Assembly (NCBI GenBank): GCA_022763905.1 | Contig: JALERS010000082.1 | Location: 1 to 36,305 of the forward strand | From: Prevotellaceae bacterium | GTDB lineage: Bacteria > Bacteroidota > Bacteroidia > Bacteroidales > Bacteroidaceae | Direction of reading: 5' to 3' | DNA: 36,305 nt | Part shown: in pieces, positions 20,603 to 30,620 of the stretch | Layout of the letters: each line of letters starts with the position of its first letter | How positions within the stretch are numbered: position 1 is the stretch's first letter | Position numbers and translations under genes: made by a program | Notes under the pieces: model-generated | Told to the model about the DNA's origin: nothing | Seen by the model: the letters and a program-made list of their open reading frames with translations, nothing else | Database searches by the model: none

Positions 20603-21691
20603 TCAGTTTTCCAAAGAGAGATAATTATAATGTACAAGAGGCTTCACGTTATGCTCACCTAAAAGAGGCAATGCCTCCTTAGAGGAATAGTCAGAACGCC
20701 CAATGGCTATCTTACGACCTGACTCATCCGCTATTGTAACCAAATCTCCTTTTTCAAAATCGCCCTGTAAGGATACTACTCCGACCAGTAATACACTGGC
20801 GGGAACCTTCCCTGTCAAAGCCTTGGCTGCATCTTTGTTAACCACAACTACTCCCTTGGAGAAACTAGAACTATGGGCAATCCACTTTTTGACAGAGGAT
20901 ACTTTGCCCTGACTAGCAACAAAGGTGGTATGTACTGTCTGAGCAGGATTCTTGATGAGTTGGATTAGTATATCATTACGCTTGCCATTGGCGATAATCA
21001 CTTCTATGCCTTCTTCCGCAATCTGGCTGGCAATATGGCATTTGGTCAGCATACCTCCTCGTCCGAAACTACTCTTTTCCTGTCGGATATACTGTTGGAT
21101 GTTCTGACCAGGCTCAACTCTACCGATTACCTCACCTGATGAAGGTTGTCCGCTATAGATACCATCCACATTACTGAGGATAATCAGGGTAGAAGCCTGA
21201 ACCATAGAGGCTATCAAACCCGACAGTTCATCGTTGTCAGTAAACATCAGTTCGGTAACACTGACAGTATCATTCTCATTGACAATGGGAAGAACACCAC
21301 TTTGCAACATCACCTCCATACATGCCCGCTGATTGAGGTATTCGCGTCGGGTAGAAAAACTTTCTTTCATGGTAAGCACCTGTCCAATATGGATTCTATG
21401 CTCGCGGAACAGGTCATAATATAGACTGATAAGCTTCGCTTGGCCTATAGCGGAATACAACTGGCGTTGCTCCACCTTGTCCAGATTCTTACCTGCTTTC
21501 ATAAGTCCACGACCTCCAGCCATGGCTCCGCTAGAAACCAATATCACATCCAAACCATTCTGACGAAGCCATGCTATTTGATCTACTAGTGACGACATGC
21601 GGGTGATGTCCAATTTACCATCAGAACGGGTCAGCACATTGCTTCCCACCTTGATTACAATACGTTTCCTTTCCTGTACGAATGATTTCAT
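20603..21691 (-). CDS. proB: Glutamate 5-kinase
   Basis: Phosphorylates glutamate, the committed and usually proline-inhibited step of proline synthesis. 362 residues: an amino-acid kinase domain ([47 protein letters not shown]) followed by a C-terminal PUA domain from ~275 ([35 protein letters not shown]). The GGMLTK segment reads with Leu where E. coli has Ser. The start codon overlaps the acyl-CoA ligase stop by 4 nt (21688-21691), implying translational coupling. proA follows after 25 nt. Confidence 0.96.
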   Translation of the reverse strand: MKSFVQERKRIVIKVGSNVLTRSDGKLDITRMSSLVDQIAWLRQNGLDVILVSSGAMAGGRGLMKAGKNLDKVEQRQLYSAIGQAKLISLYYDLFREHRIHIGQVLTMKESFSTRREYLNQRACMEVMLQSGVLPIVNENDTVSVTELMFTDNDELSGLIASMVQASTLIILSNVDGIYSGQPSSGEVIGRVEPGQNIQQYIRQEKSSFGRGGMLTKCHIASQIAEEGIEVIIANGKRNDILIQLIKNPAQTVHTTFVASQGKVSSVKKWIAHSSSFSKGVVVVNKDAAKALTGKVPASVLLVGVVSLQGDFEKGDLVTIADESGRKIAIGRSDYSSKEALPLLGEHNVKPLVHYNYLSLEN

Positions 21692-23358
21692 ACGTCTTTA
21701 TAAGATGATTCGTCCTGCTGCCGAATTTCCACACGACGGATTTTTCCACTGATGGTCTTAGGCAGTTCTTCTACAAATTCTACAATTCTAGGATATTTAT
21801 ATGGTGCTGTCTCTTTCTTGACATGCTCCTGAAGTTCCTTAACCAATCCATCCCCCGCCTTGTCCTTCCATTCCTGTTTGAGTACTATAGTAGCCTTCAC
21901 TACATATCCTCTAAAAGGATCGGGCACACCTGTTACAGCACACTCCACTACAGAAGGATGGGTCATCAAAGCACTCTCCACTTCAAAAGGTCCGATACGA
22001 TAACCGCTACTTTTGATAACATCGTCGGTACGCCCTACAAACCAATAATAGCCATCTTCATCTCTCCATGCCAAATCACCCGTATGATAGACACCATCAT
22101 GCCAGACTTGACGGGTAAGTGCATCATCACCATAATAGCCTTTGAAAAGACCCATAGGGATGACGTTATCAGTACGGACTATGATTTCACCTTGTTCACC
22201 ATTCTGACAGGAGGTGCCATCTGGTTTGATAAGATCAATATCATATTGCGGATTAGGCAACCCCATACTGCCAGGTTTGGGTGTTACCCATGGCATAGTA
22301 CCGAGGGTCATCGTAGTTTCTGTCTGTCCAAAGCCTTCATATAGGGACAAACCTGTCGCTGCCTTGAACTTATCAAAAACAGATGCATTAAGCGCTTCTC
22401 CTGCTGTAGTACAATGCTCCAAAGAGGAAAGATCATAACGGCTCATATCTTCATGCACCATAAACCTGTACACGGTAGGAGGAGCACAGAAAGAAGTAAT
22501 ACGATATCGTTCGATGGCCTCCATCATTCTACAGGCATCAAAGCGTTCCTGGTCATAGACAAATACAGCTGCTCCAGCAATCCATTGTCCATACAATTTA
22601 CCCCAAGCAGCTTTTCCCCATCCCGTATCAGCAACCGTAAGATGAATACTGCCAGGATGAAGATGATGCCAGAATACTCCTGTAGTAAGATGTCCCAAGG
22701 CATATAGATAATCATGAGCCACCAGTTTGGGTTCACCACTGGTACCACTAGTAAAATAAGCCAACATCGTATCTGTTCCTCCTGACACACGTTGTAGATT
22801 CAACGGAAGAGGTACATCCTTCCATTCTGCATGCCAGTCATGATAACCTGCTGGCACTTCAGGACCTACACTTACTAGAATTTGGTTGACTGCGTATTGC
22901 TGGGAAGCCTTTTCAACCTGTTCCAATACATAAGTATCACCCACACACACAATGGCCTTGATATGGGCTTTTCGATTACGATACACTATATCCTTGGAAG
23001 TAAGCATATGAGTAGCGGGAATCGTGATTGCTCCAATCTTGTGAAGAGCCAAAACAGAAAGCCAGAATTCCAGCCTGCGTTTAAGAATGAGCATAACCAT
23101 ATCACCGCTTCCTATTCCCAGACTAGAGAAATAGGCAGCAGTACGATCAGTCAGTTCCTTCATTTCACCAAAGGAGATTTTTCTGTTGTCACCTTTATCA
23201 TTGACCCACCAAAGTGCAAGTGCATCAGGACACTCCTCTGCCCATGCATCCATTACATCATAGGCAAAATTGAAACGTTCGGGAACAATGAATTCCAAAT
23301 GTTCCCGATAATCTTCATTATCCTGGAAAGAAGTTTGCTTCAAGAATTTTTCTAACAT
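21688..23358 (-). CDS. AMP-forming acyl-CoA synthetase (medium-chain type)
   Basis: 556-residue ANL-family ligase that would activate a carboxylate to acyl-AMP and then acyl-CoA. Motifs are the P-loop YFTSGTSGEPK (~208-218), YEGFGQTETT (A5, ~335), YHTGDLAWRDEDGYYWFVGR (A7/A8 partly), GYRIGPFEVE and the catalytic Lys in PKTISGKIRR near the end. True acetyl-CoA synthetases have a Trp in the WWQTE motif; here it is GFGQTE, as in medium-chain ligases, so a larger acyl substrate is likely. It sits between proC (29 nt) and proB (4-nt overlap). Its role within a proline operon is unexplained. Confidence 0.9.
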   Translation of the reverse strand: MLEKFLKQTSFQDNEDYREHLEFIVPERFNFAYDVMDAWAEECPDALALWWVNDKGDNRKISFGEMKELTDRTAAYFSSLGIGSGDMVMLILKRRLEFWLSVLALHKIGAITIPATHMLTSKDIVYRNRKAHIKAIVCVGDTYVLEQVEKASQQYAVNQILVSVGPEVPAGYHDWHAEWKDVPLPLNLQRVSGGTDTMLAYFTSGTSGEPKLVAHDYLYALGHLTTGVFWHHLHPGSIHLTVADTGWGKAAWGKLYGQWIAGAAVFVYDQERFDACRMMEAIERYRITSFCAPPTVYRFMVHEDMSRYDLSSLEHCTTAGEALNASVFDKFKAATGLSLYEGFGQTETTMTLGTMPWVTPKPGSMGLPNPQYDIDLIKPDGTSCQNGEQGEIIVRTDNVIPMGLFKGYYGDDALTRQVWHDGVYHTGDLAWRDEDGYYWFVGRTDDVIKSSGYRIGPFEVESALMTHPSVVECAVTGVPDPFRGYVVKATIVLKQEWKDKAGDGLVKELQEHVKKETAPYKYPRIVEFVEELPKTISGKIRRVEIRQQDESSYKDV

Positions 23359-23387
23359 ATCAGATTCAAGGCTTTATCGACATATGG

Positions 23388-24182
23388 TTACTTAAGGCCA
23401 GCTTTCAGACCTCGGATGACTGCTGATGTAAAACCAGCATGTTCCATTTCATTAAGGCCCTTGATAGTTACCCCTCCGGGAGTAGTCACTTCATCTATCT
23501 TTGCTTCAGGATGGGCATGAGTAGCTTGTAGCAAATCTACAGCTCCTTTTACAGTCTGCTCTACAATCTTCTGGGCTATAGCCGACTTGAAACCCAGTTC
23601 CACTCCTCCCTCCACAGAGGCACGGATATACCGCATGGCATAAGCAATGCCACATGATGCCAATGTAGTACCTGCCGACAACAGGCGTTCCTCAACTACC
23701 ACCGAACTTCCCATCTGGTCAAACAGAGCACATATCGCATCTGTTTGCTCTTTTGTCATACCTATTGGCACCAAAAATGTCATAGAACTTCCTACTGCAA
23801 TGGCTATGTTGGGAATGGCCAAACACAAGGGAATCTGTGAAGGAACAGTTTCCTTAGCCATCCAAGAACAGATATCTTCTGAGGTGATGCCAGCGGCAAT
23901 AACTATCAATTGCTGACGACTATAGTCCAATGCATCCTTGATACCCTCCAATACCTGCTGGGTCAACCATGGCTTGACTACCACTGCTACAAAGTCAGCA
24001 TCTTTCACCGCTGCACTATTGTCAGTGGTTGTCTGTGCTCCTACCTGTTTGAATTTCTCCAAAACAGATGAAGACACATCAGATACTGTCAAAGATGATG
24101 CATTATCTACTACTAGATTTTTCAAAATCCCTTCTGCCAATGCGCCACCCATAGCGCCGGCTCCAATGATTGCGATTTTCAT
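23388..24182 (-). CDS. proC: Pyrroline-5-carboxylate reductase
   Basis: Final step of proline synthesis: NAD(P)H reduction of 1-pyrroline-5-carboxylate. 264 residues, normal length. The N-terminal Rossmann motif is IGAGAMGGALAEGI (6-19), then VVVKPW, VIAAGIT, PNIAIAVGSSMT, and the C-terminal dimer/active-site helix region TLASCGIAYAMRYI with VTTPGGVTIKGL. It is the first gene of the proC–ligase–proB–proA operon, behind a promoter element at 24246-24253. Confidence 0.95.
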   Translation of the reverse strand: MKIAIIGAGAMGGALAEGILKNLVVDNASSLTVSDVSSSVLEKFKQVGAQTTTDNSAAVKDADFVAVVVKPWLTQQVLEGIKDALDYSRQQLIVIAAGITSEDICSWMAKETVPSQIPLCLAIPNIAIAVGSSMTFLVPIGMTKEQTDAICALFDQMGSSVVVEERLLSAGTTLASCGIAYAMRYIRASVEGGVELGFKSAIAQKIVEQTVKGAVDLLQATHAHPEAKIDEVTTPGGVTIKGLNEMEHAGFTSAVIRGLKAGLK

Positions 24183-24245
24183 GAAAAATGTCGCTTTTTA
24201 TTTGGTTATTACGATAAATGGTAAAAAAATATACCCATATTGCCA

Positions 24246-24253
24246 CAAAGTTA
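24246..24253 (-). promoter_or_regulatory. Promoter -7 element for the proline operon
   Basis: The minus strand reads TAACTTTG (TAnnTTTG). A TTG about 22-25 nt upstream may serve as the -33 element. The predicted start is near 24240, with a leader of about 57 nt. No attenuator structure is evident in that leader. Confidence 0.6.
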
Positions 24254-24768
24254 CAAAAATATAACGGAAGACAGACAACTCCCTACCCTATCTTTAGCCA
24301 AGAGATGACCATTTTTATTGATCATACACTTTACCCCCTACAACACACAATCTTAACACTTAGTCTGAAAGAAACTCTTACAACAATAACCTGTTGACCA
24401 AAACCACCAAGTTTTAAGTCAATCTTCAGCAATAAAAACACCCTGGTTTCCCATCGAACACTAACAATTGTTTGCTGGTACACCTTAAAAACAAGTTCTT
24501 GCAAGATACCTTTTTATGCTATTATACCATCCATTTCATACTCATACGCAACATCTTTCAATACTTGCACCTGACATGCCCCCTTCCATTCTATCCCTCG
24601 ACAAGGAAAAACCAACAAGGAACCATCAGAAAACAATATTATATCCTCTTTACATCCATACAATACTCATCTGCATAATATTGCATCAATACCAAACTCA
24701 TCTCAATCCAGCCCCCGACAAAAAGGATTTTTCCCTTCATCCCATCCATCTATTTCATTAGAACGTAT

Positions 24769-24776
24769 TAACTTTG
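24769..24776 (+). promoter_or_regulatory. Promoter -7 element for the envelope operon
   Basis: TAACTTTG matches TAnnTTTG. The predicted transcript start is near 24783, about 57 nt before the first ATG. No clear -33 TTTG was seen. All six downstream genes are closely spaced, and no other promoter element was found between them. Confidence 0.6.
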
Positions 24777-24839
24777 CATAATCTATACATATAGTAATAG
24801 AACTATTGGCCATATTTACATTTTTATCATAACTTCACC

Positions 24840-26708
24840 ATGAAACGTCTGTTTTTCATCACACCCATTTTATTGTGGGCATGTTTCTGCATCGTGCATG
24901 CTTCTGAAAAATTCCGCTTTGCACAACTGACTGATATCCACATCAGCAGTGATGCCACCAAGCAATACTTGAGTCAGAGCATTAACCAAATCAATGCTGA
25001 TTCTTCCATTGCATTCGTATTGGTCACAGGTGACTTGACCGACAATGGTGACAACGCGTCACTTGAATGGTTTGCCAACGAGCTCAAACGTTTCAACAAA
25101 CCTTACCATGTAGTCTGTGGCAATCACGAAACCACCTGGACAGAAAGTGGATTGGAAACATTCTCACGCCTATTCAACGGCGAACGCTTTTCTTTCATAT
25201 ACAAGGATTTCTTGTTTCTAGGTTTCAACACTGGTCCTTTTGTCAGAATGGCCTATGGTCATGTTGCACCACAGGATTTAACATGGGCTCAAGAAGAAGT
25301 ACGCAAGCATGGCAAAGGGAAAAAGGTAGTCATCGTCACCCATTACCCTCTGCAGCAAGGAGATGTTGATAACTGGTATGAAGCTACTGATGCCCTTCGC
25401 AAATGCAAGCCTGTCTGTATGATTGGCGGACACTATCACACTAACCGTTTCCTCTCTTATGATGGTATTCCTGGAATCCTGGGCAGAAGCAATCTGAAAG
25501 ATAAACAGGGACATGTAGGATATACAGAATACATTTGCACTGAAGATTCCTTACTCGTTTGCGAACACAATATAGGCCAGACACCTCGTCAATGGGCTGC
25601 TATCTCCATCAATCAATTGGCATACGACCCCAACGGGCATGCAGAACAATATCCCGATTTTTCTGTTAATGACAGGTATCATCAAGTTCAAAAAGTATGG
25701 TGTCTTTCCACAGGAACAGGCATCTATTGTTCACCTGCCGTCAAAGGTAAATGGTGTTTCACAGGTGACACGGAAGGTAAAGTAGTGTGTCGAGACTGGA
25801 CTCGTGAAGGAAAAACAATATGGACCTGTCATCTGGGAGGCAAGATTGTGGGTAATCCGGCTGTATCGGGAAATTATCTTGTGGTTCCCAGCACCGACCA
25901 CAATATCTATTGCTTGGATACCAAGACAGGCAAGAAGGTTTGGACAATCCCCACAGATGAAGCCCAGATGGGTTCTGTTGCCGTCAAGGGGAAAACAGCT
26001 TATGTAGCAGGAGGTGACCACAAGATGAGAGCCATTGATATTCCTTCAGGAAAAATCATATGGACCTACAATCATGTGGCGGGTTATGCAGTCAGTCTAC
26101 CGCTGTTAGCAGACGGTAAGGTGATATTCGGAGCCTGGGACAAAACACTCTATGCACTAGATGCAAAGACAGGAAAAGAAATTTGGAAATGGGTACATCC
26201 TAGAGGCGGCATGCATTATTCTCCTGCCGGAGTATGGCCAGTTACTGACGGGAAAGCTGTCTACATTGTTGATCCGGAAAGGGCTATGACGGCCATTGAC
26301 TTGAAAACAGGCACTCAGTTATGGCGCACTAAAGACTGGAATGGCAGACCTAGCAAAGTAAGAGAAAGCCTCGGCATCTCCAAAGACCGAAAGAGACTTT
26401 ATGCCAAAACCATGAATGACTCTATCATATGTTACTATACCAATCCGGAAAGCCCTAAAGAAGCATGGGGTTGTAACGCCGGATTCGGTTATGAACATGC
26501 TACTACCATGCTCGCCGAATGTGAAGGTACTGTATACAGCAGTACAAAGGAAGGACTCGTTGTAGCAGTAGACGGAAAATCCGGCCGACTGCAATGGATA
26601 CACAAGACTGGCAATAGTTTTATCAATACAGTAGTACCTCTGAAAGGAGGCTATATACTATTCACTGAAACCAGTGGAGAAATAGCCCTTTTGAAAAGCG
26701 ACAAATAA
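24840..26708 (+). CDS. Exported metallophosphoesterase fused to PQQ-type propeller
   Basis: 622 residues with a signal peptide (1-21, ending VHAS). Residues ~24-240 are a calcineurin-like phosphoesterase with the full metal-binding set: LTDIHI, VTGDLTDNGD, CGNHE, VTHYP and GGHYH. Residues ~270-620 are a beta-propeller of repeated blades with the signature D-x-K-T-G-K-x-x-W (DTKTGKKVW, DAKTGKEIW, DLKTGTQLW, DGKSGRLQW), as in PQQ-like/BamB proteins. The enzyme should work in the periplasm or at the surface on an unknown phosphoester; the propeller may bind a partner or polymer rather than PQQ. It is the first gene of the operon, 33 nt ahead of an amidase-like gene. Confidence 0.87.
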   Translation: MKRLFFITPILLWACFCIVHASEKFRFAQLTDIHISSDATKQYLSQSINQINADSSIAFVLVTGDLTDNGDNASLEWFANELKRFNKPYHVVCGNHETTWTESGLETFSRLFNGERFSFIYKDFLFLGFNTGPFVRMAYGHVAPQDLTWAQEEVRKHGKGKKVVIVTHYPLQQGDVDNWYEATDALRKCKPVCMIGGHYHTNRFLSYDGIPGILGRSNLKDKQGHVGYTEYICTEDSLLVCEHNIGQTPRQWAAISINQLAYDPNGHAEQYPDFSVNDRYHQVQKVWCLSTGTGIYCSPAVKGKWCFTGDTEGKVVCRDWTREGKTIWTCHLGGKIVGNPAVSGNYLVVPSTDHNIYCLDTKTGKKVWTIPTDEAQMGSVAVKGKTAYVAGGDHKMRAIDIPSGKIIWTYNHVAGYAVSLPLLADGKVIFGAWDKTLYALDAKTGKEIWKWVHPRGGMHYSPAGVWPVTDGKAVYIVDPERAMTAIDLKTGTQLWRTKDWNGRPSKVRESLGISKDRKRLYAKTMNDSIICYYTNPESPKEAWGCNAGFGYEHATTMLAECEGTVYSSTKEGLVVAVDGKSGRLQWIHKTGNSFINTVVPLKGGYILFTETSGEIALLKSDK

Positions 26709-26741
26709 CTAAACTGATAACATAATAACTGACAACGCTCT

Positions 26742-29453
26742 ATGAGATTCTCTTTATTTCTGTCAGCCATTGCCTTGGGAATATGCATGGCACATGCAGA
26801 CAAGCCTCAAACACCTGACTCATTAGGCACTTTTGCCTACAAGACACATACGACTCCATTGGTAACCAATGTCTCCAAAGCCTACCATCCTACTTTGGGA
26901 CTAGCTAATCGCCATATAGCTCTTTGGGCAAGCCATGGGCTCTATTTCAACCAGAAAGAAAGCAGATGGATATGGCAACGGGCCCGTTTATTCCAAACAG
27001 TAGAAGATATCTATACAGAAAGTTACGTACTGCCGTTTCTAGTTCCCATGTTGGAGAATGCAGGAGCAACAGTGCTGATGCCACGTGAGCGGGACATCAA
27101 TCCTCACGAGTTGATTATTGATAATGACAAGTCTTCCCCAGGTTGTATCTATACTGAAACAGATGGCAAGGAGAAATGGGAGCAAGGAAGCGGTTTGGGG
27201 TTTGCCCATTGGCGTCCCACTTACAAAGACTTAGAAAATCCATTCAAAGAGGGCAGTTACCGAATGATACGCACGGTAAAGAAGAATCCCAGTAATGTCC
27301 AATGGATTCCCAGTTTTCCGCAAGAGGGAGAATATGGAGTTTATGTTTCCTATCAATCCTTGCCTGAAAGTGCAGAAGATGCTTGTTACACCATCTACCA
27401 TCAAGGGCAAACCACACAAATCAAAGTCAACCAGAAAATGGGAGGCGGTACATGGATTTTCCTGGGTACTTTCAAATTCGGCCAAGGAAGTAGCAATGAC
27501 AATCGAATCGAATTGTCCAATCTCTCTTCGCAATCAGGACGTATCATCACAGCCGATGCAATAAAACTAGGTGGTGGCAACGGCAATATTGCCAGATGTG
27601 CAGAAGAAGACTCCATCAAAGAATATACTACCAGCGGATATCCCAAATACAAGGAAGGAGCTCGCTACTGGATGCAATGGGCCGGTGTACCCGACAGTGT
27701 CTATTCACGCAATGATGGTAAAGATGACTACAAAGACGACTACCAGAGTCGTGGTTTTTGGGTTAACTGGCTGGCTGGAGGAACAATGGCTGTCCCCAAC
27801 CAAAAAGGACTCAACATTCCTATTGACCTTTCACTGGCATTCCATACTGATGCCGGTTCATTCCCACACGACACCATTGTAGGCACTCTGCTCATCTGCG
27901 ACTATGAAAAGACCTATAATAACGGAGGTATCTATGCCAATGGAGCTTCCAGAGAACTAGCCAAATACCTTTGCCGTAATATCCAAGAGCAGATTGTCTC
28001 TGACATAAAAACAGCCTACGAGCCCAAGTGGCAGAGCAGAGGCATTTGGAACAAAGCCTATAGTGAGGCCGTATGGCCACAAGTACCTGCTGCACTATTG
28101 GAATTGTTGTCTCATCACAACTTTACAGACATGCGATACGGACTGGACCCCCGATTCCGTTTCGCTGCCAGCAGAGCCATCTATAAAGGTATTGTCAAAT
28201 TCATATGTTCGCAATATGGAACAGAATATTGCATCCAGCCACTGGCTCCTGACCATCTATCCTTACACTTTGAAGAGGATGGACAAGTCACTTTGAATTG
28301 GAAACCTGTCAGTGATTCTCTAGAGCCCACTGCTGAAGCAGATTTTTATATTGTATACAGAAAAGTAGGCAATAGCGATTTCGACAATGGAACATTGGTT
28401 AAAAATGGTACATCCTTTACATGTGCTATCCCCTCCGACCAGATATGCAGATTCAAGGTTACTGCCGTCAACAAGGGAGGAGAAAGTTTCCCAAGTGAGA
28501 TATTGTCAGCAGGTCGCTCTACCCATAGCAAAGGTACCGCACTTGTCGTCAACGGATTCGACCGCATTTCAGGTCCGGCAGACTTCAAAGCCATCCCACC
28601 TGCAGACATTACGTTGGCAGGATTTTTGGATGATGTTGACCATGGAGTCCCTTACATACGTGAAACCAATTACGTAGGTTCCATGAAGGAATTTAGACGT
28701 GACAAGAAATGGACCACAGACGACTCTCCTGGATTCGGAGGTAGTTATTCTGACCATGAGAAGGAAACCATTGCCGGTAATACATTTGATTACCCTGCTG
28801 TGCATGGTGCTTCTTTGATGCAAGCGGGATGGTCATTTGTATCAGCCAGCAATGAAGCGATAGAAGACGGAAGCATACAAATGACAGATTATCCTCTTGT
28901 TGACTGGATTTTGGGCAAACAGAAACAGACAAAGACAGGTAGGGGCAACATCAAACCACTACAATTCAAGACCTTCTCTTCTCCTGCACAAAAAAGCATA
29001 ACTGCCTACTGTAAGGCAGGTGGCAGATTCTTTACATCGGGTTCCTATGTAGCCAGTGATTTATGGGACAATCCTGATGTCGGTACTCCCCTTAAAGAAG
29101 ACATGGAATTTGCCAAAAACATACTGAAATACTCTTTCCGCGAAGTTCAGGCCGCCAAGACAGGACTGGTAAAAATGGTTCGGTCTCCTCTGACCCAAGA
29201 ATCTGCCCCCTACCATTATTATAATAAGGTGAATGCTGAATCCTACGTGGTTGAGTCTCCTGACGGCATCGTTCCTGCCGACAAATCTGCTTATACAATT
29301 TTCCGCTATCCTGAAAACCAAATCAGTGCTGGCATTGCCTATCAAGGCAGTGACTACAGATGTTGTGTCTTGGGATTCCCCTTTGAAAGTATACAAGACA
29401 CAGATTCGCGCAACGAAATCATGAAGACAATTATAACCATCCTTACAAAATAA
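26742..29453 (+). CDS. Exported amidase_3-like protein with inserted golvesin/CBM-like and FnIII domains
   Basis: 903 residues, signal peptide 1-19. The family is often annotated 'xanthan lyase' in Bacteroides, but the pattern fits a zinc N-acetylmuramoyl-L-alanine amidase fold: His65 in WASHG, Glu88 or Glu93 in VEDIYTES, PMLENAGATVLMPRERDIN, His368 in AFHTDAG and Glu454 in PAALLELLSH. Between the first Glu and the second His lies a ~150-residue insertion (~150-290, YGVYVSYQ to ADAIKLGG) like the golvesin C-terminal/carbohydrate-binding module. A fibronectin III-like segment (~495-590) and a ~300-residue C-terminal domain follow. Likely cleaves peptide from glycan in the periplasm; a polysaccharide lyase role is the alternative. 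Confidence 0.75.
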   Translation: MRFSLFLSAIALGICMAHADKPQTPDSLGTFAYKTHTTPLVTNVSKAYHPTLGLANRHIALWASHGLYFNQKESRWIWQRARLFQTVEDIYTESYVLPFLVPMLENAGATVLMPRERDINPHELIIDNDKSSPGCIYTETDGKEKWEQGSGLGFAHWRPTYKDLENPFKEGSYRMIRTVKKNPSNVQWIPSFPQEGEYGVYVSYQSLPESAEDACYTIYHQGQTTQIKVNQKMGGGTWIFLGTFKFGQGSSNDNRIELSNLSSQSGRIITADAIKLGGGNGNIARCAEEDSIKEYTTSGYPKYKEGARYWMQWAGVPDSVYSRNDGKDDYKDDYQSRGFWVNWLAGGTMAVPNQKGLNIPIDLSLAFHTDAGSFPHDTIVGTLLICDYEKTYNNGGIYANGASRELAKYLCRNIQEQIVSDIKTAYEPKWQSRGIWNKAYSEAVWPQVPAALLELLSHHNFTDMRYGLDPRFRFAASRAIYKGIVKFICSQYGTEYCIQPLAPDHLSLHFEEDGQVTLNWKPVSDSLEPTAEADFYIVYRKVGNSDFDNGTLVKNGTSFTCAIPSDQICRFKVTAVNKGGESFPSEILSAGRSTHSKGTALVVNGFDRISGPADFKAIPPADITLAGFLDDVDHGVPYIRETNYVGSMKEFRRDKKWTTDDSPGFGGSYSDHEKETIAGNTFDYPAVHGASLMQAGWSFVSASNEAIEDGSIQMTDYPLVDWILGKQKQTKTGRGNIKPLQFKTFSSPAQKSITAYCKAGGRFFTSGSYVASDLWDNPDVGTPLKEDMEFAKNILKYSFREVQAAKTGLVKMVRSPLTQESAPYHYYNKVNAESYVVESPDGIVPADKSAYTIFRYPENQISAGIAYQGSDYRCCVLGFPFESIQDTDSRNEIMKTIITILTK

Positions 29454-29457
29454 AGAT

Positions 29458-30600
29458 ATGGCCCACACTGCCCCATCTTCTCGACTTCTGTCTCTGGATA
29501 TACTCAGAGGCATCACAATCGCTTCCATGATTGTAGTCAACAATCCTGGTTCTTGGAGTCATATGTTCTACCCCTTGGACCATGCAGAATGGAATGGAGT
29601 TACTCCTACCGACTTCATCTTCCCGTTTTTCATGTTCATCATGGGTGTCTCCATGTGTTTTAGTCTAAAGAAATATGGAGAAGGACTATCTATTGCTGCT
29701 TTAGGGAAAATAGCACGCAGGGGAATAGGCATCTATGTCATTGGTCTGTTGATTGTTCTTTTTGCCCAAATGTGCCGTGGCAGCATTCATCTAGATGACA
29801 TCCGCTTGACGGGAGTCTTGGCCAGACTTGCTATCTGTTATACTCTGTCGGCCTTGATTGTACTGGCACTTCATGCCCGAATAATCGCCATCAATCTGCT
29901 GATTGGTATCATTCTGGTAGGCTATACCTTGCTGTTGCTGACGGGAAACGGATTCGAGCAAACTGCTGATAATATTCTCTCCAAGGTAGATGTAGCTATA
30001 CTGGGACAGCATATGTATCGGTATCACCCTGACAACACATTCAATTTTGACCCAGAAGGTCTCATGAGTACTCTTCCTGGCATTGCACACGTACTCATCG
30101 GCTATCAGATAGGAAACATGCTCATGCGCACTGTTGATGTCCACAAGAAAATAGAAAAATTGTTTCTCTTCGGTACTCTTGCCATTGTTGGTGCATTCCT
30201 ATTTCAATATGGCTGTCCACTCAACAAGAAAGTATGGTCACCTACTTTTGTTATCATGACTTGTGGAGCGGCTTGTACTATCCTTGCCCTGCTGACATGG
30301 CTATTGGATGTCAACGGAAAGAAAGAATGGAGCAGCTTCTTCCATGCTATCGGAATGAATCCCCTATTCTGCTTCGTACTGTCTGACATCTACGCCATCG
30401 GATTTTCAGCCATAAAGTTACCTTTATTGAATAGTAGTGGAATACCCTACAGCATCCATTCAGCTATTTGTCACTATCTGTTGTATCCCGTATTCGGAGA
30501 CGGAAAGATGGGTTCATTCACCTATTCACTTGTAATATTAGGACTGACCTGGATAGTGGCATACGTATTATTCCGGAAAAAAATCTACATTAAAATATAA
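29458..30600 (+). CDS. DUF5009/COG4299 membrane protein (NagX/HGSNAT-like)
   Basis: 380-residue inner-membrane protein with about 10-11 hydrophobic helices. The start LLSLDILRGITIASMIVVNN, then EWNGVTPTDFIFPFFMFIMG, is diagnostic of the COG4299 family related to heparan-alpha-glucosaminide N-acetyltransferase. Bacterial members are called NagX and occur in GlcNAc/chitin loci. I recall, without being able to check, that the Tannerella MurNAc transporter MurT belongs to or near this group. It lies 4 nt after the amidase-like gene and 20 nt before murQ, so import or modification of an amino sugar, probably MurNAc, is the best inference. Confidence 0.85.
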   Translation: MAHTAPSSRLLSLDILRGITIASMIVVNNPGSWSHMFYPLDHAEWNGVTPTDFIFPFFMFIMGVSMCFSLKKYGEGLSIAALGKIARRGIGIYVIGLLIVLFAQMCRGSIHLDDIRLTGVLARLAICYTLSALIVLALHARIIAINLLIGIILVGYTLLLLTGNGFEQTADNILSKVDVAILGQHMYRYHPDNTFNFDPEGLMSTLPGIAHVLIGYQIGNMLMRTVDVHKKIEKLFLFGTLAIVGAFLFQYGCPLNKKVWSPTFVIMTCGAACTILALLTWLLDVNGKKEWSSFFHAIGMNPLFCFVLSDIYAIGFSAIKLPLLNSSGIPYSIHSAICHYLLYPVFGDGKMGSFTYSLVILGLTWIVAYVLFRKKIYIKI

Positions 30601-30620
30601 ATAAAAAAACAGAACTCAAT

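Larger units (their letters stand above)
24183..24839. other. Divergent intergenic region, 657 bp
   Basis: It separates the minus-strand proline operon from the plus-strand envelope operon. Each end carries a TAnnTTTG promoter element. The ~500 bp between them are AT-rich with only short frames of no recognised family. A perfect 10-bp palindrome AACAATTGTT lies at 24463-24472, and a CAACA/TGTTG mini-stem lies near 24380-24395. I see no RNA gene or repeat array. Confidence 0.6.

Noticed and set aside
20578..20637. 20-residue extension of proA
   Set aside because: It would overlap proB; MLEEIF at 20577 is the family-like start.
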